From: Fidelibacterota bacterium
GTDB taxonomy: Bacteria; Fidelibacterota; Fidelibacteria; Fidelibacterales; Fidelibacteraceae
Assembly: GCA_028718545.1 (NCBI GenBank)
Contig: JAQULT010000007.1
Location: 1 to 50,450, forward strand
Length of the DNA: 50,450 nt
Direction: 5' to 3'
The notes beneath the pieces are model-generated. The model was given only the letters and a program-made list of their open reading frames with translations, searched no databases and was not told where the DNA came from. This document shows, piece after piece, positions 32,400 to 42,300 of the stretch (the stretch's first letter is position 1; the number at the start of each line of letters is the position of its first letter). The position numbers and the translations under genes were made by a program.

Positions 32400-33383
32400 T
32401 CAGGAACAAATCAAATCCATGACCCGGCTGGTCCGCGCGGCACTGCTGCCCGTACTGGGACAATAACCCTCTCCGCGCAATTCCGCCACCAGGGTCCGGA
32501 TCAGATATTCCTGTATATGGGCAGGCAGGGCATACTCTTCCTGCAGAATACCCCATTGTTCCGAGACGCAATGGATGCGGGCATTGGCAAAGGTAGAAAA
32601 ATTCAGATATCCTTCTGTCCCGCTGATACTGATCTGATCGACATTCTCTTCCGGGGAGGAAACGAAGCACCAGCTGCCGCTGCCGACGGCTCCTCCGGCA
32701 AAATGGAATGTCGCGCTTAGCGTATCCGGCGGAGCATAAAGACCGGCCCGGTTCAGGGCGTTTCCCCGCACATGCTTCAGGGGTCCGAGCAAATAGTCCA
32801 TCAGGTCCAGCTGATGCGATGCAAGATCGTGAAAATGTCCGCCGCCGGAGATCTCCGGCCGGACCCGCCAGTTTCTTTCGGGATGGGCATCTTCCGCATA
32901 AGGCGGCCGGTAGAAACTGATATGCGCCGCGCAGACCGTGCCGACAGCTCCTTTGTCGATCAGTTCTTTCACCCGGCGGAACTGGGGAAGCATGCGACGG
33001 TAATATGCGACAAAAAGCGGAACTCCCGCTGTCCTGCAGGCCCGGAGCATTTCCCTGCATTCCGCATAATTCCTTGCCATGGGTTTTTCCACATAGACCG
33101 CTTTCCCGGCTTTTGCGGCAAGTTGCGTGTAATAGGCGTGCGTGTCCGGCGGTGTAGCGATGTAGACCGCATTGATCTGCGGGTCTTCGAACAAGCTTGC
33201 AGCATCCGTGGTCCATTCGGGTATCTTGTGCCGGCGGGCAAAATCCCGGCAGGCTTCGGTATTCCGGCGCATCACCATACGTACACGGGAATGCGGAATG
33301 ATCTGCATGGCCGGCATGCTTTTTTTCTCGCAGACATTTCCTGCACCGATCACGCCCCAAACCACTTTATCAATTTTTTTCAT
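32400..33383 (-). CDS. Gfo/Idh/MocA family NAD(P)-dependent oxidoreductase
   Basis: A 327-residue sugar- or inositol-type dehydrogenase. The Rossmann motif is GVIGAGNVCE (11-19), EKP is at 99-101 (VYVEKPMARNYAEC), and GGHFHDLASHQLDLM holds the Asp/His pair of the active site. The start is ATG 33383, which overlaps the stop of the upstream small gene by 4 bp (ATGA); a longer reading from 33437 would run through that gene. Its substrate is unknown and no sugar catabolic genes are nearby. Confidence 0.9.
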   Translation of the reverse strand: MKKIDKVVWGVIGAGNVCEKKSMPAMQIIPHSRVRMVMRRNTEACRDFARRHKIPEWTTDAASLFEDPQINAVYIATPPDTHAYYTQLAAKAGKAVYVEKPMARNYAECREMLRACRTAGVPLFVAYYRRMLPQFRRVKELIDKGAVGTVCAAHISFYRPPYAEDAHPERNWRVRPEISGGGHFHDLASHQLDLMDYLLGPLKHVRGNALNRAGLYAPPDTLSATFHFAGGAVGSGSWCFVSSPEENVDQISISGTEGYLNFSTFANARIHCVSEQWGILQEEYALPAHIQEYLIRTLVAELRGEGYCPSTGSSAARTSRVMDLICS

Positions 33384-33667
33384 TGCATCTCTTTGTCTTT
33401 GAATTCTATACGGATACCCCCCCATCGCGCGGCACATTGATTGTAGATCCAGAAATAAAAACGCAACAGAAAATACCCAAGCGGTAAATATAAGAAAGGG
33501 AGCAGCAGATAGGCCAGACCCATATATAGGGTATATGCCGAATCCGAAGCCAATCCCGTCAGCAGGAGGATCAGTCCGATAAGTCCGAAGATCAACATGA
33601 TAAAAAAACCCGTGATCGCGATAATTTTTGCACTCTGACGACTGTCAATACGAACGATCTCTTTCAT
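33380..33667 (-). CDS. Small two-helix membrane protein, function unknown
   Basis: A 95-residue protein with an N-terminal basic segment, two membrane helices (about 17-42 and 47-75) and a charged tail. I do not recognise a family. It is very likely real, because it begins 3 bp after the kinase gene and ends in an ATGA overlap with the Gfo/Idh gene. Confidence 0.65.
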   Translation of the reverse strand: MKEIVRIDSRQSAKIIAITGFFIMLIFGLIGLILLLTGLASDSAYTLYMGLAYLLLPFLYLPLGYFLLRFYFWIYNQCAARWGGIRIEFKDKEMQ

Positions 33668-33670
33668 TTT

Positions 33671-35797
33671 CTACTCCTTCTCCTCATTTTTCATAACCTT
33701 GATGATCTCACTGTACAGCTCCTCCGGAAAGAAAGGCTTGGCAAGATAGCCGTGGCAGCCGGCTTCAAGACAGCGTTGTTTCTCATCGGGCATTGCGTAG
33801 GCGGTCTGGGCAATAATACGCATGTGGTAACCCTTTTCACGAATTTCTTTCAGGCAGGCATAACCGTCTTTTCCGGGCAGATTGATATCCAGCAGCAAAA
33901 GGTCCGGCAATTCATGCGCCAGCATTTGCATCAGCATATTACCGTCTTCTGCCCTTCGCGGTTCAACGCCGCAGGGTTTCAGATATTCTTTCAGCAGATA
34001 ACAGGAACCGGGATCGTCTTCCGCAACCAGAACAGTCGTATTCTTCAGGTCCGGCTTCGGTAGATTTTTTTTGCGGTAATTTTTGTGCTCTTCGTCCCGG
34101 AGCTTAACGGGAATATTGAACAGAAAGCAGCTCTCCTTTCCGGACATCGATTCCAGGCGGATATTTCCGCCCATCAGCTCAACAATTCCCCGTGAAATGC
34201 TTAAGCCGAGTCCCGCGCCTTCGTGGAAATTGTCTTCATCCGCCTGACGGAAACGTTCAAAGATAATCGACTGTTTTTCGGGAGCAATACCGGGTCCGCT
34301 GTCTTTGACATAAATCTGAAGTTCCGCACTTTCACCCTCCTGCGTCATACTGCAGCCGACTTCCACAAAGCCCTTATCCGTATATTTGATGGCATTCTCG
34401 ATCAGGTTGTCCAGCACTTGCTGCAAGCGGAAAGCGTCAGCATAGATATCGGTATCTGCTAAGGAATCCGGGAAATGCAGGCGCAACGTAAGTCCGGCTT
34501 TCCCCTGTAAAAGCTCCCCGCTCCGGAAGGAATTGATACTGTGTTCCAGAACATCCCGGAGCCGGAACATTGCGGGATGAAGCTGTATGGATCCGGCTTC
34601 CAGTTTTGATAGGTCCATAATATCGTTGATGATACGTAAAAGACGCAAACCGGACTGACGGATCATGTCAAGGTATTCTTTTTTCTTTGTATCTGACAAA
34701 TCCCTGTTCGTCATAAGATCCGAAAAACCGATAATGGCATTCATCGGGGTCCGTATTTCATGACTCATGTTGGCAAGAAAGTTGGATTTCAAACGGTCGC
34801 TTTCCTCCGCTTTTTCCTTTGCGATACGGAGTTGCAGCTGGGTTTCGCGGTATTCCGTCATATCCCGTATAAATATCAATACCGCCGGATGTCCGCCCCA
34901 GTCGATCGGCGCGGCATTGGATTCCAGCCATTTGAGTTTTCCCCTTTTATCAAGAATTCTGAAAGAACTCCATTCCGGGAAATCTTCAATTTTCAAGCGG
35001 CTGGTCTGGCGTTCCCGGATCATTTCCCGGTCTTCGGGATGAATAAACTCCAGGAATGGCCGGGAACACAATTCTTCCTGGCTGTACAAGGTAATATTCT
35101 CGACCTGCTGGTTGGCAAAGCGCAGATATCCGTCCTGACTGACGGCAATCCCTTCGCCGGCATTTTCGACCAGAGCCCGGTATTTTTTTTCATTTTCTTC
35201 TTTATCCTTCTGCGTCTGCCAGATAGACCAGCGTTTCAGCATCAGCAAGCCCAAAAGCATGGTTCCGGGCGTATAGATCAACAAAAGGGGCAATGCGATA
35301 ATGCGCATTGTGTTGATTCGCACTTCCGTAGGAAGAAAAATTGTACAAAGCAGCATCGCCGCATGAACAATGAATCCCAGCAGTAAAAGATTCCAGAACG
35401 GTTTCCGGATATTTTTCGGCGGAAAAAAATGGCGCCACAACAATCCGATACTACCCGAACTGAGAACCACGGCTACGCCCATGGTCGTTCCGCTTCCGCC
35501 TTCCAGGATGCGGTATAATCCCGTCGTAACCATCGCTATTAAGGTTGGAATAGCTCCAAAGAACAATCCGGATATCGACAGAAGCACCGAGCGCATATCA
35601 AAAACCAATCCCTCGCTCAGGATCCAGGGAATGGTCATCAGAAAGATCCCGATCAATCCGATCGCGATCCCGGTTACGATCTTCCCGGAATAATTCCGGA
35701 TATCCTCTTCCTTGTTCCAGAAGTATTCATAGATCAATGTAAAGGAAAGTAGAACCGCAATATTCTGTATTAAACCGATAAAAATTGACTCTGCCAT
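33671..35797 (-). CDS. Hybrid sensor histidine kinase with 5TM sensor, PAS and receiver domains
   Basis: A 708-residue membrane sensor. Residues 1-190 form a 5TMR-LYT-like membrane sensor, 205-318 a PAS domain (ENAGEGIAVSQDGYLRFANQ) with PAC, 330-400 the HisKA dimerisation helix with His346 (SHEIRTPMNAIIG), and 440-565 the ATPase with the N box (NLIENAIKYT) and G boxes (DSGPGIAPEK, GAGLGLSIS). Residues 588-703 form a receiver with Asp637 (LLLLDINLPGKDG). No DNA-binding output or separate regulator gene lies beside it, so it must signal through an unlinked partner. GGAG precedes the ATG. Confidence 0.9.
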   Translation of the reverse strand: MAESIFIGLIQNIAVLLSFTLIYEYFWNKEEDIRNYSGKIVTGIAIGLIGIFLMTIPWILSEGLVFDMRSVLLSISGLFFGAIPTLIAMVTTGLYRILEGGSGTTMGVAVVLSSGSIGLLWRHFFPPKNIRKPFWNLLLLGFIVHAAMLLCTIFLPTEVRINTMRIIALPLLLIYTPGTMLLGLLMLKRWSIWQTQKDKEENEKKYRALVENAGEGIAVSQDGYLRFANQQVENITLYSQEELCSRPFLEFIHPEDREMIRERQTSRLKIEDFPEWSSFRILDKRGKLKWLESNAAPIDWGGHPAVLIFIRDMTEYRETQLQLRIAKEKAEESDRLKSNFLANMSHEIRTPMNAIIGFSDLMTNRDLSDTKKKEYLDMIRQSGLRLLRIINDIMDLSKLEAGSIQLHPAMFRLRDVLEHSINSFRSGELLQGKAGLTLRLHFPDSLADTDIYADAFRLQQVLDNLIENAIKYTDKGFVEVGCSMTQEGESAELQIYVKDSGPGIAPEKQSIIFERFRQADEDNFHEGAGLGLSISRGIVELMGGNIRLESMSGKESCFLFNIPVKLRDEEHKNYRKKNLPKPDLKNTTVLVAEDDPGSCYLLKEYLKPCGVEPRRAEDGNMLMQMLAHELPDLLLLDINLPGKDGYACLKEIREKGYHMRIIAQTAYAMPDEKQRCLEAGCHGYLAKPFFPEELYSEIIKVMKNEEKE

Positions 35798-35823
35798 AAA
35801 ACCGCTCCAGGATAATAATAACT

Positions 35824-35851
35824 ATTTTATTCATAATTCATCCTATATCAA
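35824..35851 (-). promoter_or_regulatory. Sigma70-like promoter of the histidine-kinase operon
   Basis: On the minus strand: TTGATA (35851-35846), 16-bp spacer, TAAAAT (35829-35824). The predicted start near 35817 gives a leader of about 20 nt. Confidence 0.5.
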
Positions 35852-35882
35852 AGAATTAAATCCTTAACATTTCGGCTTCCCC

Positions 35883-35934
35883 CAAGTCCGTGTGCGTATC
35901 GCATGATTTTACATTCTCACCTTGCAAGTCCGTG
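35883..35934. promoter_or_regulatory. Direct repeat CAAGTCCGTG at the prenol-kinase promoter
   Basis: The 10-mer CAAGTCCGTG occurs at 35883-35892 and again at 35925-35934, exactly 42 bp apart (four helical turns). The second copy lies within the -35/spacer of the promoter at 35922-35950, so a protein bound there could block or modulate it. Confidence 0.45.
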
Positions 35935-35950
35935 CTTTTTCTTGTAAAAT
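35922..35950 (+). promoter_or_regulatory. Sigma70-like promoter of the prenol kinase-nlpC-trpS operon
   Basis: TTGCAA (35922-35927), 17-bp spacer, TAAAAT (35945-35950). The predicted start near 35957 gives a 17-nt leader with GGGGAA before the ATG at 35974. Confidence 0.6.
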
Positions 35951-35973
35951 TCAGGCATTATTACGGGGAAGTT

Positions 35974-37509
35974 ATGGATTTTTTACTGCACTCGGACTGG
36001 GGACTCTTTATCGTATTTACCTCTGCCATTCTGCTGATCCTGGCACTGGCAAGTACTCTGCTCGCGCTTCTGCGCATCCATCCGCATCACACCCGACGCC
36101 TGGTACATATCCTGGTCGGCTGTCTGGTTTGCGCATCACCCTTTATTTTTACTTCCCGTGTCCCGGTCCTTACGCTTACCCTGCTTTTTACCGTAGCCAA
36201 TATCCTGGCCATTCGTTTTAATCTGATCAAAAGCATTCATGAGACAGACCGTATTTCCTACGGCACCGTCTATTTTCCCGTTTCTTTTTTCATTCTGGTC
36301 TTTTGGTTCTGGGACAAGGACCCGGCCATTCTGCTGAGCGCCATGCTGATCATGGCCTTTGCCGATCCGGTCGCCAGTTGGGTGGGCGAATCCCGGAAAA
36401 AACCCTTGCTGTTCAAGATCCTCAGCGAAAAAAAATCCCTGCAGGGCAGCAGTGCAATGTTTATTACCGCATTCGTCGTCGCCGTGTTGGCCATGAAATT
36501 CTTCCGCGGGCTTTTTGACCAGCCGGATATCAGCTGGGCAACGGCATTGCTCTTTGGTTTTTTTACTGCGATCTATTCCGCAGGGGCGGAAACGATCTCC
36601 CATCGCGGCACTGACAATCTGATGGTCCCTATCGGTGCGGCGGTGATCCTGGATGCATTTTATAATGGCACAGGAGAGCTGCAGCTTCAGCTGATGCTGT
36701 GGATGAGCATTACGGTCCTGATCGCCTATCTGGCTTATAAAACCCGGACTCTCAGTCTCTCCGGAGCGATGGGCGCCTGGCTGCTGGGCACCGTGGTCTT
36801 CGGACTCGGCGGCCCGGAGTGGATGACACCAGTTGTAGTCTTTTTCATTTTTTCCTCCATCCTTACCAAGATCGGAAAGAAACATAAGAAAAAGTTGGAG
36901 ACCATTTTTGAAAAGACCGGAAAGCGTGATATATATCAGGTCTTTGCCAACGGCGGCGTAGCGATGATCGCCACCATGTGCTGGCACTTTTTTGAACCGG
37001 TCTGGCCGGATGGCGAGATCTTCTGGTATATGATTTTTCTCTCCGCCATTGCTGCGGCAACGGCAGACACCTGGGGGACAGAGATCGGCGCTTTTAGCCG
37101 GAAAGACCCGCGCAGTATTCTGGGATTCAAGAAAGTTCCCATGGGCAGCTCCGGCGGACTGAGCCTGATCGGAACCCTGGGAGCGGCCTTGGGTGCCTTT
37201 ATCATAGCCCTGACGGGTAAATTCGCGCTGCAGATCTTTGCCGGCCTGCATATGCCCCTGTACCTTGCCGGACTGATTACAGCGGCAGGCCTGTGCGGAG
37301 CGCTGATGGATTCCCTGCTCGGCGCAACGCTACAGGCACAGTACCGTTGCCCGGTCTGCCGTAAGATCACCGAAAAAACCAGCCATTGCGGACAGGAAAT
37401 CATTCCTCTGGAACGGGGATACCGTATGATCAATAACGATGTCGTAAATTTTTGCAATACGGTCGCCGGCGGCTTGCTGGGCGGGTTGCTTTATCTTATA
37501 TTATACTAA
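35974..37509 (+). CDS. Predicted bifunctional prenol kinase / prenyl-phosphate kinase (VTE5-like + DUF92/VTE6-like)
   Basis: A 511-residue, many-helix membrane protein that appears to be a fusion. Residues 1-215 resemble the CTP-dependent dolichol/phytol kinase group (HHTRRLVHILVGCLV, MAFADPVASWVGE, KSLQGSSAMFITAF). Residues 235-505 are a DUF92 domain (LSGAMGAWLLGTVVFG, ATADTWGTEIGAFS, GSSGGLSLIGTLGA, GALMDSLLGATLQAQY, and the final NDVVNFCNTVAGG). In plants VTE5 phosphorylates phytol and VTE6 (DUF92) phosphorylates phytyl phosphate, so this protein could turn a free prenol into the diphosphate. That activity is inferred. A CxxC...CG insert lies near 450-465. ATG 35974 is supported by GGGGAA. 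Confidence 0.75.
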   Translation: MDFLLHSDWGLFIVFTSAILLILALASTLLALLRIHPHHTRRLVHILVGCLVCASPFIFTSRVPVLTLTLLFTVANILAIRFNLIKSIHETDRISYGTVYFPVSFFILVFWFWDKDPAILLSAMLIMAFADPVASWVGESRKKPLLFKILSEKKSLQGSSAMFITAFVVAVLAMKFFRGLFDQPDISWATALLFGFFTAIYSAGAETISHRGTDNLMVPIGAAVILDAFYNGTGELQLQLMLWMSITVLIAYLAYKTRTLSLSGAMGAWLLGTVVFGLGGPEWMTPVVVFFIFSSILTKIGKKHKKKLETIFEKTGKRDIYQVFANGGVAMIATMCWHFFEPVWPDGEIFWYMIFLSAIAAATADTWGTEIGAFSRKDPRSILGFKKVPMGSSGGLSLIGTLGAALGAFIIALTGKFALQIFAGLHMPLYLAGLITAAGLCGALMDSLLGATLQAQYRCPVCRKITEKTSHCGQEIIPLERGYRMINNDVVNFCNTVAGGLLGGLLYLILY

Positions 37510-37521
37510 AAGAGAGGTACC

Positions 37522-38319
37522 ATGAAAAAGATCATCCGAACCCCTTTTGCCAATATTTACGAAGATGCCGCTTTTGCCTCCCAGATCGTCACCCAGGGCG
37601 TGATCGGCGAGATTGCCGAAGTGCAGGATGTCCGCGGAGACTGGGTTCAGCTTCGCCTGCCAGACGGATACGAAGGATGGACCCAGAATTTTTCAACCGT
37701 GGATTGTAATAATGAAACGGAAAAGATGCTGAACAGTCTTCCAAAGATTCTGATACATACACCCTTTTTATCCGTATTTACCAATAAGGATTTTCAGGGA
37801 CCGCGTCTGGCGGTGCTTGCCATGGGAGCCGAAATCCCTTACCTGGAAAACCGGGATAACGAATTCGAGATTCTGCTGCCGGACGGCAGGCACGGGCATA
37901 TCCGGCAGAAACCGATGGGTATTCAGGATCCCCGTGATATAATTCTCTGCGCCGCCGGGCGTCTGCTGGGCGCTTCGTATTTCTGGGGCGGAAAGACCGA
38001 GAACGGTTGCGACTGTTCCGGACTGACGCAGATGTGCTTTAAAATTGCGGGACTTTCGCTGCCCCGCGACGCCTCCCAACAGATCCGGGTTCTGAAAAAA
38101 CACGCCCTGACCCCGGAAATTGCCCGGCCCGGCGATCTGGCTTTTTTTCAGAATGAAAAAGGACGTATTACCCATGTGGCCATTATGCGGAAATCCCCGG
38201 AATATATTCATTCCTCAGGAGAGGTCAGGATCAACAGTTTCGACCCGCAGGCAGCCCATTATTTAAAAAAACTCGACGATATGCTGGAAGGCATTTACTC
38301 GATCGAAAGCTTATTGTGA
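37522..38319 (+). CDS. NlpC/P60 family cysteine peptidase with SH3 domains
   Basis: A 265-residue C40 peptidase with two bacterial SH3-like segments (about 5-60 and 75-130) and a C-terminal NlpC/P60 domain. Catalytic Cys165 is in ENGCDCSGLTQMCF, and His219 is in GRITHVAIM. Members cut gamma-D-Glu-diamino-acid bonds in peptidoglycan or its fragments; the layout matches the YkfC-like muropeptide-recycling group. No signal peptide is seen, which favours a cytoplasmic recycling role. AGAGAGG precedes the ATG. Middle gene of the operon ending in trpS. Confidence 0.9.
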   Translation: MKKIIRTPFANIYEDAAFASQIVTQGVIGEIAEVQDVRGDWVQLRLPDGYEGWTQNFSTVDCNNETEKMLNSLPKILIHTPFLSVFTNKDFQGPRLAVLAMGAEIPYLENRDNEFEILLPDGRHGHIRQKPMGIQDPRDIILCAAGRLLGASYFWGGKTENGCDCSGLTQMCFKIAGLSLPRDASQQIRVLKKHALTPEIARPGDLAFFQNEKGRITHVAIMRKSPEYIHSSGEVRINSFDPQAAHYLKKLDDMLEGIYSIESLL

Positions 38320-38326
38320 GGCTCTT

Positions 38327-39298
38327 ATGAAGAAACGAATTCTATCCGGCATGCGCCCTACCGGCAAACTGCACATCGGCCATTTTGTGGGCGCACTCGA
38401 AAACTGGGTTTCTTTGCAGGAGCATTATCAGAATTTTCATCTGGTGGCGGACTATCATGTCCTGACGACTTCGCTTGATACTTCCATGATGCTGAAGAAT
38501 ACTCTGGATATGCTCAAAGACTGGATCGCCGCCGGCATTGATCCGGCTAAAAGTCCGCTTTTCCGGCAGTCACGGATCAAAGAGCATACGGAACTGTATC
38601 TGATCTTTTCCATGCTGATCAGCAAAGAACGTCTGGAACGGAATCCCGCCCTCAAGGAGCAGATCCGCGACCTGAATATTGCCACTACTGTATACGGGCA
38701 CCTGGGTTACCCCGTTCTGCAGGCGGCGGACATTCTTTTATACCGCGCCGATGCAGTTCCTGTTGGCGAAGATCAGTCTTCGCATATCGAGATCACCCGG
38801 GAGATCGCCCGGAAATTTAACAGCACCTATGCCGTGGTATTTCCGGAACCGGAGACCAAGCTGACGCGTTTTTCGCGCCTGCCCGGACTGGACGGCAAGG
38901 CCAAGATGTCCAAATCTCTCGGGAATACCGTTTATCTGTCCGACGAGCCGGAAGCGATCTGGCAGGCCGTGCGCATGGCGGTGACGGACCCGCAGAAGAT
39001 CCGCAGGAACGATCCCGGCCGGCCGGATATCTGTACCATTTTTACCTATCACAATGTCTTTAATACAGACGAGGTACCGCAGATCCGCCGCGACTGTGAA
39101 TCCGGCGTCCTGGGTTGTGTGGACTGTAAGAAAAACTGCGCCGCCAGGATCTCGGCCTTTTTTGCTCCGCATCGCGAAAGACGTGCGGCACTTACGGATA
39201 CAATGATCCTTGAGATCCTTGAGGACGGCGAAAACCGAGCCCGCAGGGAAGCTGCCGAAACGATGGAACGGGTACGAACGGCTATGAAGATCGGCTAA
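38327..39298 (+). CDS. trpS: Tryptophan-tRNA ligase
   Basis: A 323-residue class I aminoacyl-tRNA synthetase that charges tRNA(Trp). HIGH is at 16-19 (TGKLHIGHFVG) and KMSKS is near 195 (GLDGKAKMSKSLGN). GEDQSSHIEITREIA is the Trp/ATP-site block and VLGCVDCKKN carries a CxxC-like pair found in some TrpRS. Length is normal. It lies 7 bp after the NlpC gene with TGAGG as ribosome-binding site. Only 14 bp separate its stop from the convergent M6 protease gene. Confidence 0.97.
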   Translation: MKKRILSGMRPTGKLHIGHFVGALENWVSLQEHYQNFHLVADYHVLTTSLDTSMMLKNTLDMLKDWIAAGIDPAKSPLFRQSRIKEHTELYLIFSMLISKERLERNPALKEQIRDLNIATTVYGHLGYPVLQAADILLYRADAVPVGEDQSSHIEITREIARKFNSTYAVVFPEPETKLTRFSRLPGLDGKAKMSKSLGNTVYLSDEPEAIWQAVRMAVTDPQKIRRNDPGRPDICTIFTYHNVFNTDEVPQIRRDCESGVLGCVDCKKNCAARISAFFAPHRERRAALTDTMILEILEDGENRARREAAETMERVRTAMKIG

Positions 39299-39312
39299 AG
39301 ACTGCACCGCTT

Positions 39313-42300
39313 TTATTTTAATAGCAGCATTTTCCGTGTCTGAACAAAATTCCCCGCTTTCAGACGGTAAAAATAAATACCGCCCGGCAAGATCTTTGCA
39401 TCAAATGTGTAACGATAATAGCCGGCGCTTTGCCGCGTATTGATCGCTACGGCCACCCTGCGGCCGCGCATGTCAAAGATCTGCAGATTGACAAAAGCAT
39501 CTTCGGGCAGTTGGTAAAGGATATGGGTTTCGGGATTAAAGGGGTTCGGATAATTCTGTTCCAGCGCAAAACTTGCCGGCAGACCGGGAAGGGCCGCCGT
39601 TTCGCTGACCCAGATATCCAGCAGACGGGAAACCGTATCGCCCTCATTATCTTCGGCAATAAAACGTACCCGCTCCGTACCCAGAAAATCCACTCCCGGT
39701 GTAATTTGTACAAGCGAATCATTGAGGGTGCCGATCGTCAGCTTTGAACTGTTGCCGGACCAGGAAAAACTTAGCGGATCCCCGTTCGGATCGGAAAAAT
39801 ATTGTTTGAGATTGACCGTGGTTCCGCTGTTCATACGGACATCCAGGGTATCGCCGGGACCGCAGAATACCGGTGCATCATTAAAGACCTGAATAAAGTT
39901 GTCCCGGGAATAATTGGACTGCAATTCCCCGGAGCGGACCATCAGAGAAATACTGTAGAGACCCGAACGGGTATAGCAGTGAACGGGTTCGAATTCCGTG
40001 ACAAAATCACCCTCCCCAAGTTCCCAGACCAGCGTATCGATCGCTCCCGGCTGGGCCACGCTGGTATTCATGAATTCAACAGTAAAGGGTTTGGAACCAC
40101 TGCGCTCCGTCACATGGAAGGCGGCTGATACACCGTCATTCAGTGCCGAACTGATGCTTAAATCGTCAATGCACCAGTATTTTTCGTTACTGCCGCGGAA
40201 ATTGAATTTGAATTTGACATCCCGGAATCCCGCTACGGCTGCCGTCAGGTCCAGTTCACAGGTCTCGCTTCCATCCGTAGCGGCGGTCCAGCGTTTTGCT
40301 TCATACCAGGTCTGCCCGTCATTTACGGTGTACAATACCCTGGCAAGGGTAAGGGAGCGGATCTCCAATTGATGTTCAAAACGCAGTGAAACCGAACGGC
40401 TGAGGGCAAAGTTAAAGGAGCGGGTGATCAGTTCGGCATCCAGGCTACCCTCACCCAGATATTCGCTGTCGATCAGCATAAAGCCGTTCCCGGCGCTGCT
40501 GGATGCAAAACTGCGGTTCAGGGGATTCTCGTTGCTCCAGGACCCGTTCCCGCTGCGGTCCAGGATCTTCCATCCGGCCGGAAGGCCGTCGGAAAAGGTT
40601 TCGGAATAGAAAAGCGGAGATTCCGTCTTCGCTGCGGCCGGGCTCTTTTCGGAGTAGGTATAGGCGCTGTCCTCAAAAGCATAAATGCCGTAATAATAAT
40701 TTTTGCCGGCATCCAGCGCATTATGGTAAAAAACCGTATCCAGGCCCTTATAGATCACTTCGCCGCCGGCTGCACTGTCGCCGACCCGGTATTTCTGGCG
40801 ATTCTGCGGGAAGGTAATGGTGTTTTTGCCGGCGCTAACGATCAGTACCGAGTCGGCGGCCGCGTTCAGGCGCCAGCGGAGGCGGATACTGTCCTGCCCC
40901 AGCGCTTCAGCACTGAATCCTTCCGGGACATCGACATGCAGATCGCCAAAACTGAAACTGATCACGCCGCCGATCTCCTGGATATTCCGGATGGGATTGC
41001 GACTGGGCTCTCCCGCCCAATTCAGCGCGTTGGGATTGCTTTCATCCGTAAAAAAGCGGTTTGCACTGGTGCCCGGGAAAGGATCGCCCGCATTGATATA
41101 GGCTTCACCGGGGTTTCCCAGTCCGTCTGCTTCTTCCAGATCAAAACCCTGGCGGCTCGGATTGCAGTTCAGTGTATTGTTGTTCCAGCCGCTGTGATTC
41201 ATATCTATATGAAAGATCAGCAATCCGTGTCCCGGAATGGCGGCATCCCAATCCGTGCGCTGACGATTTTCCATCATGAAAAACTCGCCGATGCCGGAAC
41301 TCATAAAATAACGGATTTCATTATGACTGTGTGCGGGGTTGAGTACAACGGATTCCGTTCCTTCCAGGATCTGCGGTTCCGCCCAGCGCAGGAAGGCCCG
41401 GGACCAGGCATTGAACAGAGGCGGACGTTTTCCGCTGTCGTTCCAGGATCCGCCGGCCATCAGGTCCCAGTTGCCAAGGCCCCCGCAATTTCCGCCGCTT
41501 CCTTCATAATCGGTGTCGTAATAGTCCGGCAGTCCGCAAACATGCCCGAATTCATGCGCGATTACACCGATGCTGGTTCTTGTCGTACCGCTGATCCCAT
41601 ATAATTCCATCGATGTCGAATAATCGTAGACCCGTTTCCCGTCAACGACCAGGTTGCTGGCAAAATACACCCAGCGGTGCGGCCAGATGGTGTTTTCGTC
41701 CGCACCATAAAAACACTCGCCGTATCCTGCATAGATAAAATAAATATTGTCCACAAAACCGTCATTGTCATTATCATACTGCGAATAGTCCACCATAGGA
41801 TCGGCTTTGGTCACGGCTTCGTAGACAAAGCGCTGAATATTTTCATCATCCCCTTTCCCGTAGAAAGCCCAGCCGCTGTCCAGCACTACCGGGCCGGCAA
41901 TGTCGAATTGCGGTTTAAAAAGATCGAAAGAACCGTCCTGGTAATACCGGCTTACGCTGCCAACCGCTCCGTTGTAGCTGTAACTGTTTCCGTTCATCAG
42001 ACTGTCAAAATCCTCCGGACGATGGATAAAGGACTTATCGGAGAATTCGACCAGGATCAGTAGAAATTTCTGTTCGCCCAGGGTGGGAAAATCCGTTTGC
42101 CCAAAGGGCAGTGCGGCAGGAGCGTTCCCGCTGTTTTTGGGCATTGCGCCTTTCAGTTTACCCGGTTCCAGATGCGGATACGGAATTGTGGCAATAACAG
42201 TTTCTTCGTGCAGATCCCGGTATGCCGGATCATGCGCCTTTATACCGGAAGCGGTCAGTTTTCCCTGCTTGTCCTGAAGCGCATACTCAAAAATGCCGGC

